A DNA stretch of 64,000 nt from Chryseobacterium taklimakanense (lineage in GTDB: Bacteria > Bacteroidota > Bacteroidia > Flavobacteriales > Weeksellaceae): the NCBI RefSeq assembly GCF_900187185.1, contig NZ_LT906465.1, forward strand, positions 186,001-250,000, given 5' to 3'. The notes beneath the pieces are model-generated. The model saw nothing but the letters and a program-made list of their open reading frames with translations, was not told where the DNA came from and did not search any database. Shown piece after piece: positions 1-9,735 of this stretch (position 1 is the stretch's first letter; the number at the start of each line of letters is the position of its first letter). The translations under genes and the position numbers were made by a program.

Positions 1-3000
1 TTAAAAAACACCGTCGATCTTACTTCAATTGATTTAGATGGAGTGAAAGCTAATGTTGTAAGAAACAAAAATGGTTCTTTTAATTTCGATTATTTTATCG
101 ATGCTTTTGCCCGAAAAGATTCGCAGGAAAGTGAAAGTAAGCCATTCGTCATTTCTTTAGACAAAATTAAGTTGCAGAATATCAATGTTTCATTTATAGA
201 TAACCAAGCCAGGAATGATATTAATCTTAAATTCAAGTATTTCGATACCCGGGTGAAAACCTTCGATCTTGATCGCAATTCGTATGCCGTGGGAAATATT
301 GTTTTGGATGGATTGAAGTTAAAATTGAAGCAAGATTTATTGGAAGAAGTTGCAGAAACGGTTGATGAAAAGGCGGATTCGCTTCGAGCAAAAAAACCAA
401 TGAAATTAGCATTAAATGGTATAAAATTCACCAATTTTAATGTAGATTATGGCGACGATAATTCAAAAACGTATGCCAAAATTCTTTTTAATGAACTTAA
501 TACAAAAATTAATAAACTCGATATTGAAAACCAGAGTTATGAGGTCGATCAATTTCTTTTGAAAGGTGCTAATATTGATGCGAAAATGTTCTCGGCACCT
601 CAAAAAGAAGTGACAAACTCTGATCTTCCATCACCTGCCGAAAAATCGATAGATCTGCTTCTAGGTAAAGCTATTTTAGATGATGTAAAGGTTTCATACA
701 ACAATACCGCGATGCCCAAAAAATCTCGGGGAATGGATTTCAATCATCTTGATTTTTCTCAAATTAATTTTGATCTGAGAGATTTTAAAATGCAGAACGG
801 AACGTTCACAGGAACAGTGAAAAAAGCCGAAATTAAGGAGAAGAACAACCTTGAAGTACGAAAATTCAATACCGATTTTGTGTATGGCGAAAAGCAAGCA
901 TACCTAAAAAACCTTTATTTAGAAACTTCCAGAACGGTCTTGCGTGACGAAATCGTTTTAAATTACAATTCCATCGAACAATTATCCGCAAATCCTGGTG
1001 CAGTAAGTATTTCAGCAAATATCTACAGTTCAAAAATTGGTTTGGCAGATTTGTTGAATTTCGCTCCGGATTTACGAAACACACCACCTTTCAATACTTA
1101 TCCTAATGGTACTATCAATCTGGACGCAAGGATAAAAGGAACGATGAATGAGATGCAGATTGCCAATTTACAAGCATCCGGATTGGGTGACTTGAAGTTG
1201 GCGCTTTCTGGAGTGGTAAGAAATGCAACCGATCCCAATAAGTTATTTTATGACTTGAAAATTCGAAATTTAGGTTCCTCCGCAAAAACTATTTTGAAGA
1301 TTTTGCCGAAAAATACCCTTCCTTCCAATATTTCTTTGCCTTCATATTTTGCTATTTCGGGAGTCGCCCGCGGAACAACAAAAGTGGTCGATACGAAACT
1401 GAAAATGGTTTCAACTTTGGGAAATGTTGTGCTGAACGCACTGGTCGATATGCGCAGAAAAAATGCAGAAACGTATGCTGTTAATGCCAATTTGGCGAAT
1501 TTGCAAATCGGAAAAATCATCCAAAATAAAGACCTGGGGATTGTTCGAGGAACGTTGAGTGCAAAAGGAAGAAGCTTTAATTTTAAGAATGGAAACTTGG
1601 ATTTTAAAGGAAATTTGGCAGCATTTGATTATCAAAATTACCGCTATCAAAACGTTGGTCTTTCCGGCAAATTGAATTCTGGTAAATATAATATTCATCT
1701 TCTCTCACATGATCCCAATGCAAATCTCAATTTATTGGCCTCCGGAAAATTGTCTGATAAAAATTCTAGCGTAAAATTGGGCGGAACGATCACCAAACTT
1801 GATCTTTACAAATTAGGTTTCTACCAAGATCCGCTAATTTTGGCAGGAAACATTGATGGCGAATTCACCAATTTGAATCCTGATTTCTTGAATGGTTATT
1901 TGAATTTGGATCAGTTTGCAATTTCAGACACCAAAGAAGTTTTCCCGATTCAGGAAATGCGTCTGAAAGCTGAAACTACTGCGAATTCAAACGCTTTATA
2001 TTTCAATTCTCAAGTTGCGGATTTTACCATGACCGGAAAATACAAACTATCGCAAATTTTCGGTGCGCTGCAAAATACAGTGAGCAATTACTATGATTTG
2101 GGCAAGAAAAAGCAGCGAATCGATCCGCATCAATATTTCGATTTTACGGCGACTTTGAAAGATGATGATTTAATTAGAAAATTCGTTCCGGAACTCAAAA
2201 GTTTTGAGACCATTACCATGAACGGAAATTACAATGCAGATTCCCAAAACATCAATGTTGATGCGCAAATTCCGAATTTAAAATATGGAGAAAATTTAAT
2301 TGAAAATGCTTCGTTTAAAGTTTCTAATGATAATGACGCATTGCAATATCAGCTTCAGGCGCAGAAGATTTCAAGTGAAAAATTGGCTCTAAATCAATTT
2401 GCTGCAACCGGAAACGTTGCAAACAATCTCATCACATATCGAGTTTCAACAAAAGACGAGAAAAATGTTGAACAATTTTTGATTGCCGGAAGTGCCCAAT
2501 CGCTTAAAAATGCAACACAAATTTCTTTGTATCCGGATGGTTTAAAATTAAATTACACTAACTGGAATGTCGCGCCAGATAATGTGCTGCGTTTCGGAAA
2601 TAATGGAATTTTCGCTCGCAATTTTTTGCTCAGCAACGGGGAAAGCAGTCTTGCAATTAATTCTGAAAATGAAAACGCGAATAGCCCGCTGAATGTTGAT
2701 TTGAAAAATTTTAAAATAGAAACCATCACCGAAATGCTGAAAAAAGATTCTCTTTTGGCGAAAGGAACCATCGATGGAAACGTGAGGTTAAAGGATTATA
2801 AAAACCTCAATTTCACTTCGGATTTAAATGTTACAGATTTGGTGATGTACGGAAATCCAATCGGAAATATCGCAGCAAAGGTGAATACTAAAACTGCAAA
2901 ACTTTTGTATGCCGATGTTGCACTTTCTGGTTTTGAAAATGATGTGAAAATTACCGGAGATTATAATATAGAATCGCAACTTCTTGATTTAGAAGCGGAA

Positions 3001-4707
3001 ATTAATCGTCTGCAAATGAAATCGGTTCAAGGGTTTACCCTAAATGCCATTGAAAATACTGAAGGTTACCTTTCCGGAAATTTCGACATCACGGGGAAAA
3101 CCGAAAGTCCGAAAATATTAGGGAAGTTGAAATTCAATGATGTTGGTTTAGAAATTGTGAAAACGGGAAGCAATTTCAGACATCTTGATGATGAGATAAG
3201 ATTCGCACCGAGAGGAATTGTGTTTGATGATTTTAAAGTGAAGGATTCACAAGGAAATGCATTGACTTTTGATGGCGACATTTTAACCCAAAATTATCAG
3301 GATTTCGCTTTCGATTTAAAACTGCGGGCAAGAGATTTCATGGCGGTAGATTCTCAGCCGGATAATGATAAAATGATGTTCGGAATCTTGGCAGTGGATG
3401 CCGATCTTGGTATTACCGGAAATTTGGATTTGCCACAGGTTGATGGTAAATTAGCAGTCACCGACAAAACCGATTTTACCTTTGTGATTCCTCAAACATC
3501 ACCTACTTTAAAAGATCGAGAAGGTATTGTGGAATTTATCGATCAGGACCAAATTGTCCTCAATAAAACCATAAAAGCCGACAGCATCGATGCGAAAACC
3601 GGCATCAAAGGAATGGATGTTAATGTGAATATTTCTTTAACCAAAGAAGCTAAAATTTCATTATTGATCGATAAAGCCAGCGGAGATTTCGTGAAACTTC
3701 AAGGGGAAGCAGAATTGACGGGAGGTGTGGATCCATCGGGAAAAACTACACTGGTAGGCGTTTATCAGGTAGAAAGTGGGGCGTATGAAATGTCTTTTAA
3801 CATGATTAAAAGAAAATTCGATATCCAAAAGGGTAGTACCATCACCTGGACCGGCGAACCAACCACCGCAAACCTGGATCTTACTGCGATTTACAAAACA
3901 AATGCAGCGCCAATTGATTTGGTGCAGCAGCAACTTTCCGAAGATCAGCTGAATTATTATAAACAGAGAATTCCTTTCAATACTTTATTGGTTTTAAAAG
4001 GAGAATTGCTGAAACCGGTGATTTCTTTTGATATTAAAACGGACGAAAATAACAACGCGGTTAATCAGGAAGTTATCGATAATGTTGAAACTAAGCTGAC
4101 CCAGCTCCGTCGCGATGAATCGGAGCTCAACAAACAGGTTTTTGCACTGTTGATTTTGAATCGTTTCATTGGCGATAATCCGTTCCAAAGCCAAAGCGGA
4201 ATTTCTGCCGGTACGATGGCGAGACAGAGTGTGAGCCAAATCTTGTCCCAGCAACTCAATAATATTGCACAGGATTTAATAGCTGGTGTAGATTTGACCT
4301 TCGATTTTGATAGTTATGAAGAATATTCTTCGGGAAATAAAAATACAAGAACTGATTTGAATGTTAATTTAAGTAAGAAACTATTAAATGATCGCTTGAA
4401 GATCACCGTTGGAAGCAATTTCGGCATCGAAGGAGAAGCGCGACAAAACGAAGAAATGACCAATATTGCGGGTAATATTACTGCAGATTACGCTTTATCG
4501 AAAGATGGCAGATATACCCTCCGCGCATATCAGAAAAATCAGTATCAAGTAGCTTTGCAAGGCCAAATTATCGAAACTGGAGTTGGGTTTGTTATCACTT
4601 TAGATTATACTGATTTCAAAGATATTTTCCAAAGAGCGAAACAAAACCGTGAGATCAGACGAACCAAAAAAGCATTGCAGAAAAATAGCGCAGTTGAATT
4701 CAAATAA
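1..4707 (+). CDS. tamB: TamB-like translocation/assembly module protein (5' partial)
   Basis: The reading frame is open from the first base of the window, so the N-terminus lies outside; 1568 residues are visible. The protein is a long run of short beta-rich repeats of the AsmA/TamB type, and the last ~400 residues match the DUF490/TamB C-terminal domain (for example GVYQVESGAYEM followed by IKRKFDIQKGSTITW and the ALLILNRF segment). In this family an N-terminal anchor sits in the inner membrane and a hydrophobic groove spans the periplasm towards the outer membrane; roles in outer-membrane protein assembly and phospholipid transport are reported. The next gene starts directly after the stop codon and encodes the outer-membrane partner, so the two are surely co-transcribed. 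An internal GTG at 43 is a possible but unlikely start because the upstream frame also reads like AsmA sequence. Confidence 0.9.
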   Translation, partial: LKNTVDLTSIDLDGVKANVVRNKNGSFNFDYFIDAFARKDSQESESKPFVISLDKIKLQNINVSFIDNQARNDINLKFKYFDTRVKTFDLDRNSYAVGNIVLDGLKLKLKQDLLEEVAETVDEKADSLRAKKPMKLALNGIKFTNFNVDYGDDNSKTYAKILFNELNTKINKLDIENQSYEVDQFLLKGANIDAKMFSAPQKEVTNSDLPSPAEKSIDLLLGKAILDDVKVSYNNTAMPKKSRGMDFNHLDFSQINFDLRDFKMQNGTFTGTVKKAEIKEKNNLEVRKFNTDFVYGEKQAYLKNLYLETSRTVLRDEIVLNYNSIEQLSANPGAVSISANIYSSKIGLADLLNFAPDLRNTPPFNTYPNGTINLDARIKGTMNEMQIANLQASGLGDLKLALSGVVRNATDPNKLFYDLKIRNLGSSAKTILKILPKNTLPSNISLPSYFAISGVARGTTKVVDTKLKMVSTLGNVVLNALVDMRRKNAETYAVNANLANLQIGKIIQNKDLGIVRGTLSAKGRSFNFKNGNLDFKGNLAAFDYQNYRYQNVGLSGKLNSGKYNIHLLSHDPNANLNLLASGKLSDKNSSVKLGGTITKLDLYKLGFYQDPLILAGNIDGEFTNLNPDFLNGYLNLDQFAISDTKEVFPIQEMRLKAETTANSNALYFNSQVADFTMTGKYKLSQIFGALQNTVSNYYDLGKKKQRIDPHQYFDFTATLKDDDLIRKFVPELKSFETITMNGNYNADSQNINVDAQIPNLKYGENLIENASFKVSNDNDALQYQLQAQKISSEKLALNQFAATGNVANNLITYRVSTKDEKNVEQFLIAGSAQSLKNATQISLYPDGLKLNYTNWNVAPDNVLRFGNNGIFARNFLLSNGESSLAINSENENANSPLNVDLKNFKIETITEMLKKDSLLAKGTIDGNVRLKDYKNLNFTSDLNVTDLVMYGNPIGNIAAKVNTKTAKLLYADVALSGFENDVKITGDYNIESQLLDLEAEINRLQMKSVQGFTLNAIENTEGYLSGNFDITGKTESPKILGKLKFNDVGLEIVKTGSNFRHLDDEIRFAPRGIVFDDFKVKDSQGNALTFDGDILTQNYQDFAFDLKLRARDFMAVDSQPDNDKMMFGILAVDADLGITGNLDLPQVDGKLAVTDKTDFTFVIPQTSPTLKDREGIVEFIDQDQIVLNKTIKADSIDAKTGIKGMDVNVNISLTKEAKISLLIDKASGDFVKLQGEAELTGGVDPSGKTTLVGVYQVESGAYEMSFNMIKRKFDIQKGSTITWTGEPTTANLDLTAIYKTNAAPIDLVQQQLSEDQLNYYKQRIPFNTLLVLKGELLKPVISFDIKTDENNNAVNQEVIDNVETKLTQLRRDESELNKQVFALLILNRFIGDNPFQSQSGISAGTMARQSVSQILSQQLNNIAQDLIAGVDLTFDFDSYEEYSSGNKNTRTDLNVNLSKKLLNDRLKITVGSNFGIEGEARQNEEMTNIAGNITADYALSKDGRYTLRAYQKNQYQVALQGQIIETGVGFVITLDYTDFKDIFQRAKQNREIRRTKKALQKNSAVEFK

Positions 4708-4710
4708 TTG

Positions 4711-7059
4711 ATGATGAAATTTATGGGAAATACAATTCAGTTTAAAAATATTAAAATAGCTACAGGTTTTTCTGTCGCAGCACTTCTTTTTTCATGCGGT
4801 ACCGAAAGATTACAACCCAACGAAAAACTTTACACTGGAGCGAAAATTAATATCATTAATGACACGATTTCCAAGAAAGAAAAATCTTCATTAAAAGACG
4901 GTTTGGAGGATAATCTTACCCCAAAACCCAATTCTTCAATTTTGGGTTTGCGACCGCGTGTTTGGATTTACAATATTACCCCGGAGCCCAAAAAAGACAA
5001 AGGAATTACCAATTGGCTGAAAAATAAAGTGGGGCAGAAACCTGTTCTTTTGGGCGATGTAGACCGGGAATTTAACAGAGATATAATTGAAAACTACTCT
5101 GAAAATAAAGGGTATTTCAATGCGAAAGCACAGTACGATACTATTATCAATGGGAAAACTGCAAAAGTAGTTTATGATGTGAAAACCGGCGCAAGATATC
5201 TCATCAGCGATGTGAAATTCCCGGAAGATAGCACCAAGATTAACCGTGAAATTCAATTGGTAAAAGATCAAACATTACTGAAAAAGGGGAAACCTTTCGA
5301 CCTCGATGTCATCAAAGCTGAGCGTGAGAGAATTGATAATCGGATGAAGGAAAATGGTTTTTATTACTTTCATCCGGATAATATCATTGTTCAAGCCGAC
5401 AGTACCGTTACCAACAAGCCGGAGGTCGAACTTGCTGTAAAATTGAAAGAAGAAACGCCAGAATTGGCCAAAAAGCAATTCAGCATCAATAATGTAATTG
5501 TCTATGCCGATTACAACTTACGCGATGTGAAAGAAAATGTATATAAAATCCCTGCAAATATAGATTCCATAGAAGCTTACAAGGATTTTTATTATGTTGA
5601 TCCCAAGAAAAAATTTCGTCCGGTCATGTTTGAAAGGGCGCTATATTTCAGAAAAGGCGACATCTACAATCGTGCGGACCATAATTTGACTTTGAACCGA
5701 TTGATCAGTCTTGGAGTTTTCAAATTCGTAAAAAATGAATTCGTAATTTCTGATAGTTTAAAAAATAAATTTGATGCCTATTACTTGCTGACTCCTAAGG
5801 AATTTCAGTCTTTAAGAGTGGAAGCTTTGGGTAAAACCAATTCGGCAAATTATGCAGGTTCAGAGATCAATCTCAATTGGACCCATCGAAATATTTTCCG
5901 AGGTGCGGAGCAATTGAAGGCATCTGTTTTCGGTTCTTTTGATATGCAGATGGGTGGGAGATCTTCCGCTTACGAACGGGGGGAAGGCAATATCTATCGA
6001 GCGGGCGCAAATGTTCAATTGTCTGTTCCAAGATTGTTAACACCTTTTAATTTTCAATCCTCAAGCGCATTTGTGCCGCGTACCAATGCCGAAATAGGTT
6101 ATGAATATGTAAGCCGTAGCAAATGGTACACTTTGCACAATTTCAATGCGTCGTTTGGATATATGTGGAAAGAAAATATCCGAAAGGAACATGAATTGAA
6201 ATTGCTAGATGTTACCTTGGTAACACCTGAAAATGTGACGGAAGTTTACCAAAATTATATTCAGGACAAACCATATTTGCAGCAGGCAATTCAGAAGCAA
6301 TTAATTTACGGGCCTACTTATTCTTACACCTATACCAATACGATGTTGCCTAAAACCAACACGATGTACTATCGCGGTTACGTTGATTTGGCGGGAAATC
6401 TCACAGGCTTAATCTCAGGAGCTAATGCTAAAGAAGGCAAAGAAAAGCAGATTTTTGGGGTGCCTTTCAGTCAGTATGCCAAAATGGAAAACGATTTTAG
6501 ATTTTACCATCAACTTTCCACTAAACAAAGTGTTGCCGCGCGAGTAATTGCTGGAATTGCGTATCCGTACGGAAATTCGCTCACGGTTCCATTTTCCCGA
6601 CAATTTTTTTCCGGAGGTAGCAATAGTATTCGCGCATTTCGGGCGAGAACTTTAGGTCCTGGTAGTTATGATCCGCGGACGCAAACCGGCCAATTGTTTT
6701 TCGATCAAGCCGGCGACATTAAGTTGGAAACCAATCTGGAATATCGCGCGAATATTTATAAATTCTTGAATGTAGGTGTTTTTGCAGATGCAGGAAATGT
6801 TTGGCTGGTCAATGAAGATGCAACGCGCCCAGGAGCGAAATTTTCCAAAGATTGGCTGAGCGAAATGGCGGTAGGAGCGGGCGTTGGACTGCGTTTGGAT
6901 TTTTCTATTCTGCTTCTTCGACTAGATTTGGCAATGCCGTTGCGGGTACCTTACTACGAGAAAAATGATCGTTGGATGTTCGATAAAATCGATTTTGGGA
7001 ATAAAGATTGGCGTCGACAAAATTTAATTTTGAATATTGCGATTGGTTATCCTTTTTAA
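4711..7059 (+). CDS. tamL: TamL, BamA/TamA-family outer-membrane lipoprotein
   Basis: A protein of about 782 residues: an N-terminal signal with lipobox-like LLFSCG near residue 28, POTRA-like region roughly residues 100-370, then a 16-strand-type Omp85 barrel ending in a terminal phenylalanine (IAIGYPF). The conserved barrel motif FFSGGSNSIRAFRART (near residue 630) is the Omp85 (V/I)RG(F/Y)-type signature. Bacteroidota carry a lipidated TamA variant called TamL beside tamB, and both the lipobox and the position fit. The start is uncertain: ATG at 4711, 4714 or 4723 all sit within 20 bases of the tamB stop; the last gives the most typical lipoprotein signal. Expected role: outer-membrane half of the translocation/assembly module. 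Confidence 0.88.
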   Translation: MMKFMGNTIQFKNIKIATGFSVAALLFSCGTERLQPNEKLYTGAKINIINDTISKKEKSSLKDGLEDNLTPKPNSSILGLRPRVWIYNITPEPKKDKGITNWLKNKVGQKPVLLGDVDREFNRDIIENYSENKGYFNAKAQYDTIINGKTAKVVYDVKTGARYLISDVKFPEDSTKINREIQLVKDQTLLKKGKPFDLDVIKAERERIDNRMKENGFYYFHPDNIIVQADSTVTNKPEVELAVKLKEETPELAKKQFSINNVIVYADYNLRDVKENVYKIPANIDSIEAYKDFYYVDPKKKFRPVMFERALYFRKGDIYNRADHNLTLNRLISLGVFKFVKNEFVISDSLKNKFDAYYLLTPKEFQSLRVEALGKTNSANYAGSEINLNWTHRNIFRGAEQLKASVFGSFDMQMGGRSSAYERGEGNIYRAGANVQLSVPRLLTPFNFQSSSAFVPRTNAEIGYEYVSRSKWYTLHNFNASFGYMWKENIRKEHELKLLDVTLVTPENVTEVYQNYIQDKPYLQQAIQKQLIYGPTYSYTYTNTMLPKTNTMYYRGYVDLAGNLTGLISGANAKEGKEKQIFGVPFSQYAKMENDFRFYHQLSTKQSVAARVIAGIAYPYGNSLTVPFSRQFFSGGSNSIRAFRARTLGPGSYDPRTQTGQLFFDQAGDIKLETNLEYRANIYKFLNVGVFADAGNVWLVNEDATRPGAKFSKDWLSEMAVGAGVGLRLDFSILLLRLDLAMPLRVPYYEKNDRWMFDKIDFGNKDWRRQNLILNIAIGYPF

Positions 7060-7072
7060 TCAGTTTAAATTT

Positions 7073-8104
7073 ACCTGTTGTGCATTTAGCACAAATTAAT
7101 TTTTAACTTATTCAAACTTCTCTTGAAGACGAAAAAATTTAGATATTGAATCATGGTAAAAGAAGTTATTTTTGATACTATTCTTGTTGCCAAACCTTGA
7201 AAGGTTTTTGCGAGGTTAATATTTATTAAGAACTGTCCGCACAGTTGCGAAATATTGGTTTGTTCATGATTTAATTTTTTTTCAATGGTATTCACGATTG
7301 CTTCGCAGTTCAATCCTCTTTCTGATTTTTGATTTTGTCTTGGAAAATTCCACAAAATTATGCTGGTTTTTACGCATTGGAACCGAAAGATTTATCTTGG
7401 AATAGTTGAATAAATCCAGTTGGAGTTCTTTGCTGATGTACCCTCTGTCGCCGATTAATAAGCAGTTTTCAAAATTCTCCTTAATGTCGTGCAGATAGTT
7501 CACGTCGTGAACGTTTGCAGGGGAAAAATCAAACGAGTGGAAGATTCCATTTTTGTCACAAACCGCATGAAGTTTATAGCCAAAATACCTAGATTTTTGT
7601 GCGGCACAATATCCATATGCGGGTTTGATCTCATCCGTGGAACAGATTGCAGAACGATTTGCCCGACTTATTTTACAGATTTCAATTGGCGTGGAATCCA
7701 CAATAAAGACATCGGTGAAATCCGAAAACTTGCTGCTCAAGGTTTCTCTGATTTTTTCAATGTAGGGAAAAAGTTTTCTTTTCCTTCTATTGTAGACACT
7801 CCTTTCAATTCTTCCCTCCAAATCAGTCCCTGAAATGTATCTAAATAACTGTAGTTCAGAGTTAATAGACATATATTCTGCGGTGAGGTTGAGTGCCACA
7901 AGTTCCAAATCAGACATTTTTGGAAGCCTAATTTACTTACTTGTAGTAATATATTTACAGGTGTTTGTCAATTCTTTTAAAATAATTTTGTAGTTTTGAA
8001 TAAGATTATTCATGTATTTAATAACTTGGTAATCAATTAATATACGATTTTTTAATCAAATGGACAATCTTTTTTCTTTTTTAATTCCTAAATGCACAAC
8101 AGGT
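7073..8104. mobile_element. IS982-family insertion sequence, full length, inactive (copy 1)
   Basis: The element is bounded by inverted repeats: ACCTGTTGTGCATTTAG at 7073-7089 and its exact reverse complement at 8088-8104, total about 1032 bp. It encodes one transposase on the minus strand, of the IS982 family. No clear target-site duplication flanks it (bases ending AAATTT on the left, AATACT on the right). It sits between tamL and an HdeD-like gene. Copy 2 (12329-13094) matches the first 767 bp with about nine substitutions and one 1-base indel. Confidence 0.9.
7086..8013 (-). pseudogene. IS982-family transposase, broken (copy 1)
   Basis: Reading on the minus strand, the protein begins with ATG at 8013 (MNNLIQNYK), meets a TAA stop at 7933-7935 after about 26 codons, resumes at IRLPKMSDLELVALNLTAEYMS and continues to RKRIE near 7300. 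There about 49 bases separate RKRIE from the conserved tail, which then continues in another frame as ISQLCGQF...KTFQGLATRIVSKIT and stops at 7086. DDE residues appear retained: D of VDSTPIE, D of IGDRGYI and the E of RKRIE. Family members are about 290 residues without these interruptions. A 211-residue open frame (7282-7917) remains but lacks both ends, so transposition activity is unlikely. Confidence 0.85.
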
Positions 8105-8136
8105 AATACTTAATCTAATTTCAAAAACATATTATT

Positions 8137-8775
8137 ATGGGAACAACATTTTTTAAAACTATCAAAAACACAGTTAAGCATTGGTATTTACCTTTAATTG
8201 TAGGTATTTTACTGGTGATTATGGGATTGTATATGTTTAGCATTCCACAAGCCACTTACCTGTCTCTGGTACTGTTTTTCAGTGCGTCATTTTTGGTTTT
8301 CGGGATTATGGAACTTGTGTTTGCAATACAAAACAAGGATAATCTGGACAATTGGGGCTGGTATCTGGTAGGTGCTTTGCTAGATCTTTTTGTAGGGATT
8401 ATATTATTTTTTCAGCCGCAGGTGGCATTTGTTGCTTTGCCCTATTTTGTTGGATTTTCATTAATGTTCCGTTCTGTACAGGGGATTGGTTTTGCCTTTG
8501 ATCTCAAAAGCTATGGCGTTTTGCAGTGGGGGAATCTGGCGCTGATCAGTTTTCTTGGCCTTATCGGGTCTGTTATTCTAATCCTTAATCCTGTCTTAGC
8601 CGGTATTTCTCTGGTTGTTATAACAGCTGTGGCATTTATTTTTGCTGGTATCTCTGCAATAGTTCTTGCATTCAATCTCAAAAAACTGAAAAACTATCCG
8701 AACAAAATCAGCAAAGAGTTGAAAGACAAAATTGAATCACTTAAAAATGAATATCATAATGAACTTAATAAATAA
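8137..8775 (+). CDS. HdeD-like (DUF308) multi-pass membrane protein
   Basis: A 212-residue protein with about six hydrophobic segments, arranged as the repeated short-helix pairs typical of the HdeD/DUF308 family (for example YLPLIVGILLVIMGLYMF and WGNLALISFLGLIGSVILIL). It ends in a charged, probably cytoplasmic, tail rich in lysine. In enterobacteria HdeD is linked to acid resistance at high cell density; the function in Bacteroidota is not established, so only the family is claimed. It starts 32 bases after the end of IS copy 1, so the element may have displaced its native promoter or supplies flanking sequence to it. It is separated from the lut operon by 198 bases. Confidence 0.75.
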   Translation: MGTTFFKTIKNTVKHWYLPLIVGILLVIMGLYMFSIPQATYLSLVLFFSASFLVFGIMELVFAIQNKDNLDNWGWYLVGALLDLFVGIILFFQPQVAFVALPYFVGFSLMFRSVQGIGFAFDLKSYGVLQWGNLALISFLGLIGSVILILNPVLAGISLVVITAVAFIFAGISAIVLAFNLKKLKNYPNKISKELKDKIESLKNEYHNELNK

Positions 8776-8973
8776 AACTTTTTCATAGGCATATTTATAT
8801 TTTTTTCAGAAGTCATGCACAGTTTCTTCTTCATGGGTGATTGGTTTCCAAATCATGCCAGGTAAATTATTTTTACTCAATATAAATAACCTCTCGTATA
8901 GGCTTTTTTCATCCTAAGCCTGATCAGGAAAAGAAGAAATAGTGCTAATTTAGAGTTCCTAGAAAATTTTGTA

Positions 8974-9723
8974 ATGAAAGTAGCACTGTTTATCCCCTGT
9001 TATATAGATCTGATTTACCCAAAAGTTGGGATCGCAACACTTGAGCTTTTGGAGCGATTGGGAGTAGAGGTTACAGTACCTCTGCAGCAGACCTGTTGTG
9101 GGCAGCCTATGGCCAACGAAGGCGATCAGAAACATTCTATAAGGACAGAAACTCAGTTTTGTGAAAATTTTAAGGATTTGAATTTTGATTATATCGTTGG
9201 GCCGGCAGGGAGTTGTGTCAAGCACGTCAAGCTCCATATGGATGCAATTCCGCAAACCGAAACTGTTACAGAAATCCGTCACAAAACTATAGAATTAGTA
9301 GAGTTTTTACACGATGTTCTCAAGATAGAAGAATTCCCTTGGGCAGATTTCCAGCATACGGTGGCTATCCATAATTCCTGCAGTTCTATCCGCGGCTTAC
9401 ACATTGCATCCCGTTTTGAGTGGCAGGAACCTTACTTTAATAAAACCGAAGATCTGTTAAAGAAGGTGTCAGGAGTTAAAGTAGAAACGATTGACAGGCC
9501 ACAAGAATGCTGTGGCTTTGGCGGAACGTTCTGCGTTACCGATGAAGCGGTGAGTGCCAAGATGGGACAGGACAAAGTTGCTGATTACACAAGGCATAAA
9601 GTAGAATATGTAGTTTCGCCGGATATGTCTTGCCTGATGCATCAGGAAGGCATTGCCAAAAGAGAAAAATCAGACCTCAAATTTGTACATATTGCTCAGG
9701 TTTTGAATAACGGACCATTCTAA
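8974..9723 (+). CDS. lutA: L-lactate oxidation subunit LutA (Fe-S oxidoreductase, CCG domains)
   Basis: A 249-residue protein with the two cysteine-rich CCG domains of the LutA/LldE/GlpC family: CCGQP at residues 41-45 and ECCGFGGTF near residue 174, plus further cysteines in NSCSS and MSCLMH that complete the cluster ligands. In Bacillus and others LutA works with LutB and LutC as a cytoplasmic iron-sulfur complex that oxidises L-lactate to pyruvate. It is the first gene of a tight lutA-lutB-lutC cluster. No upstream LutR-type regulator or lactate permease is present in the window. Start ATG at 8974 agrees with the family N-terminus (VALFIPCYID). Confidence 0.92.
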   Translation: MKVALFIPCYIDLIYPKVGIATLELLERLGVEVTVPLQQTCCGQPMANEGDQKHSIRTETQFCENFKDLNFDYIVGPAGSCVKHVKLHMDAIPQTETVTEIRHKTIELVEFLHDVLKIEEFPWADFQHTVAIHNSCSSIRGLHIASRFEWQEPYFNKTEDLLKKVSGVKVETIDRPQECCGFGGTFCVTDEAVSAKMGQDKVADYTRHKVEYVVSPDMSCLMHQEGIAKREKSDLKFVHIAQVLNNGPF

Positions 9724-9735
9724 AAATCACAAACA

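Noticed and set aside
7489-7833. Plus-strand open frame inside IS copy 1 (and the same in copy 2)
   Set aside because: It is antisense to the transposase and shows no family features.
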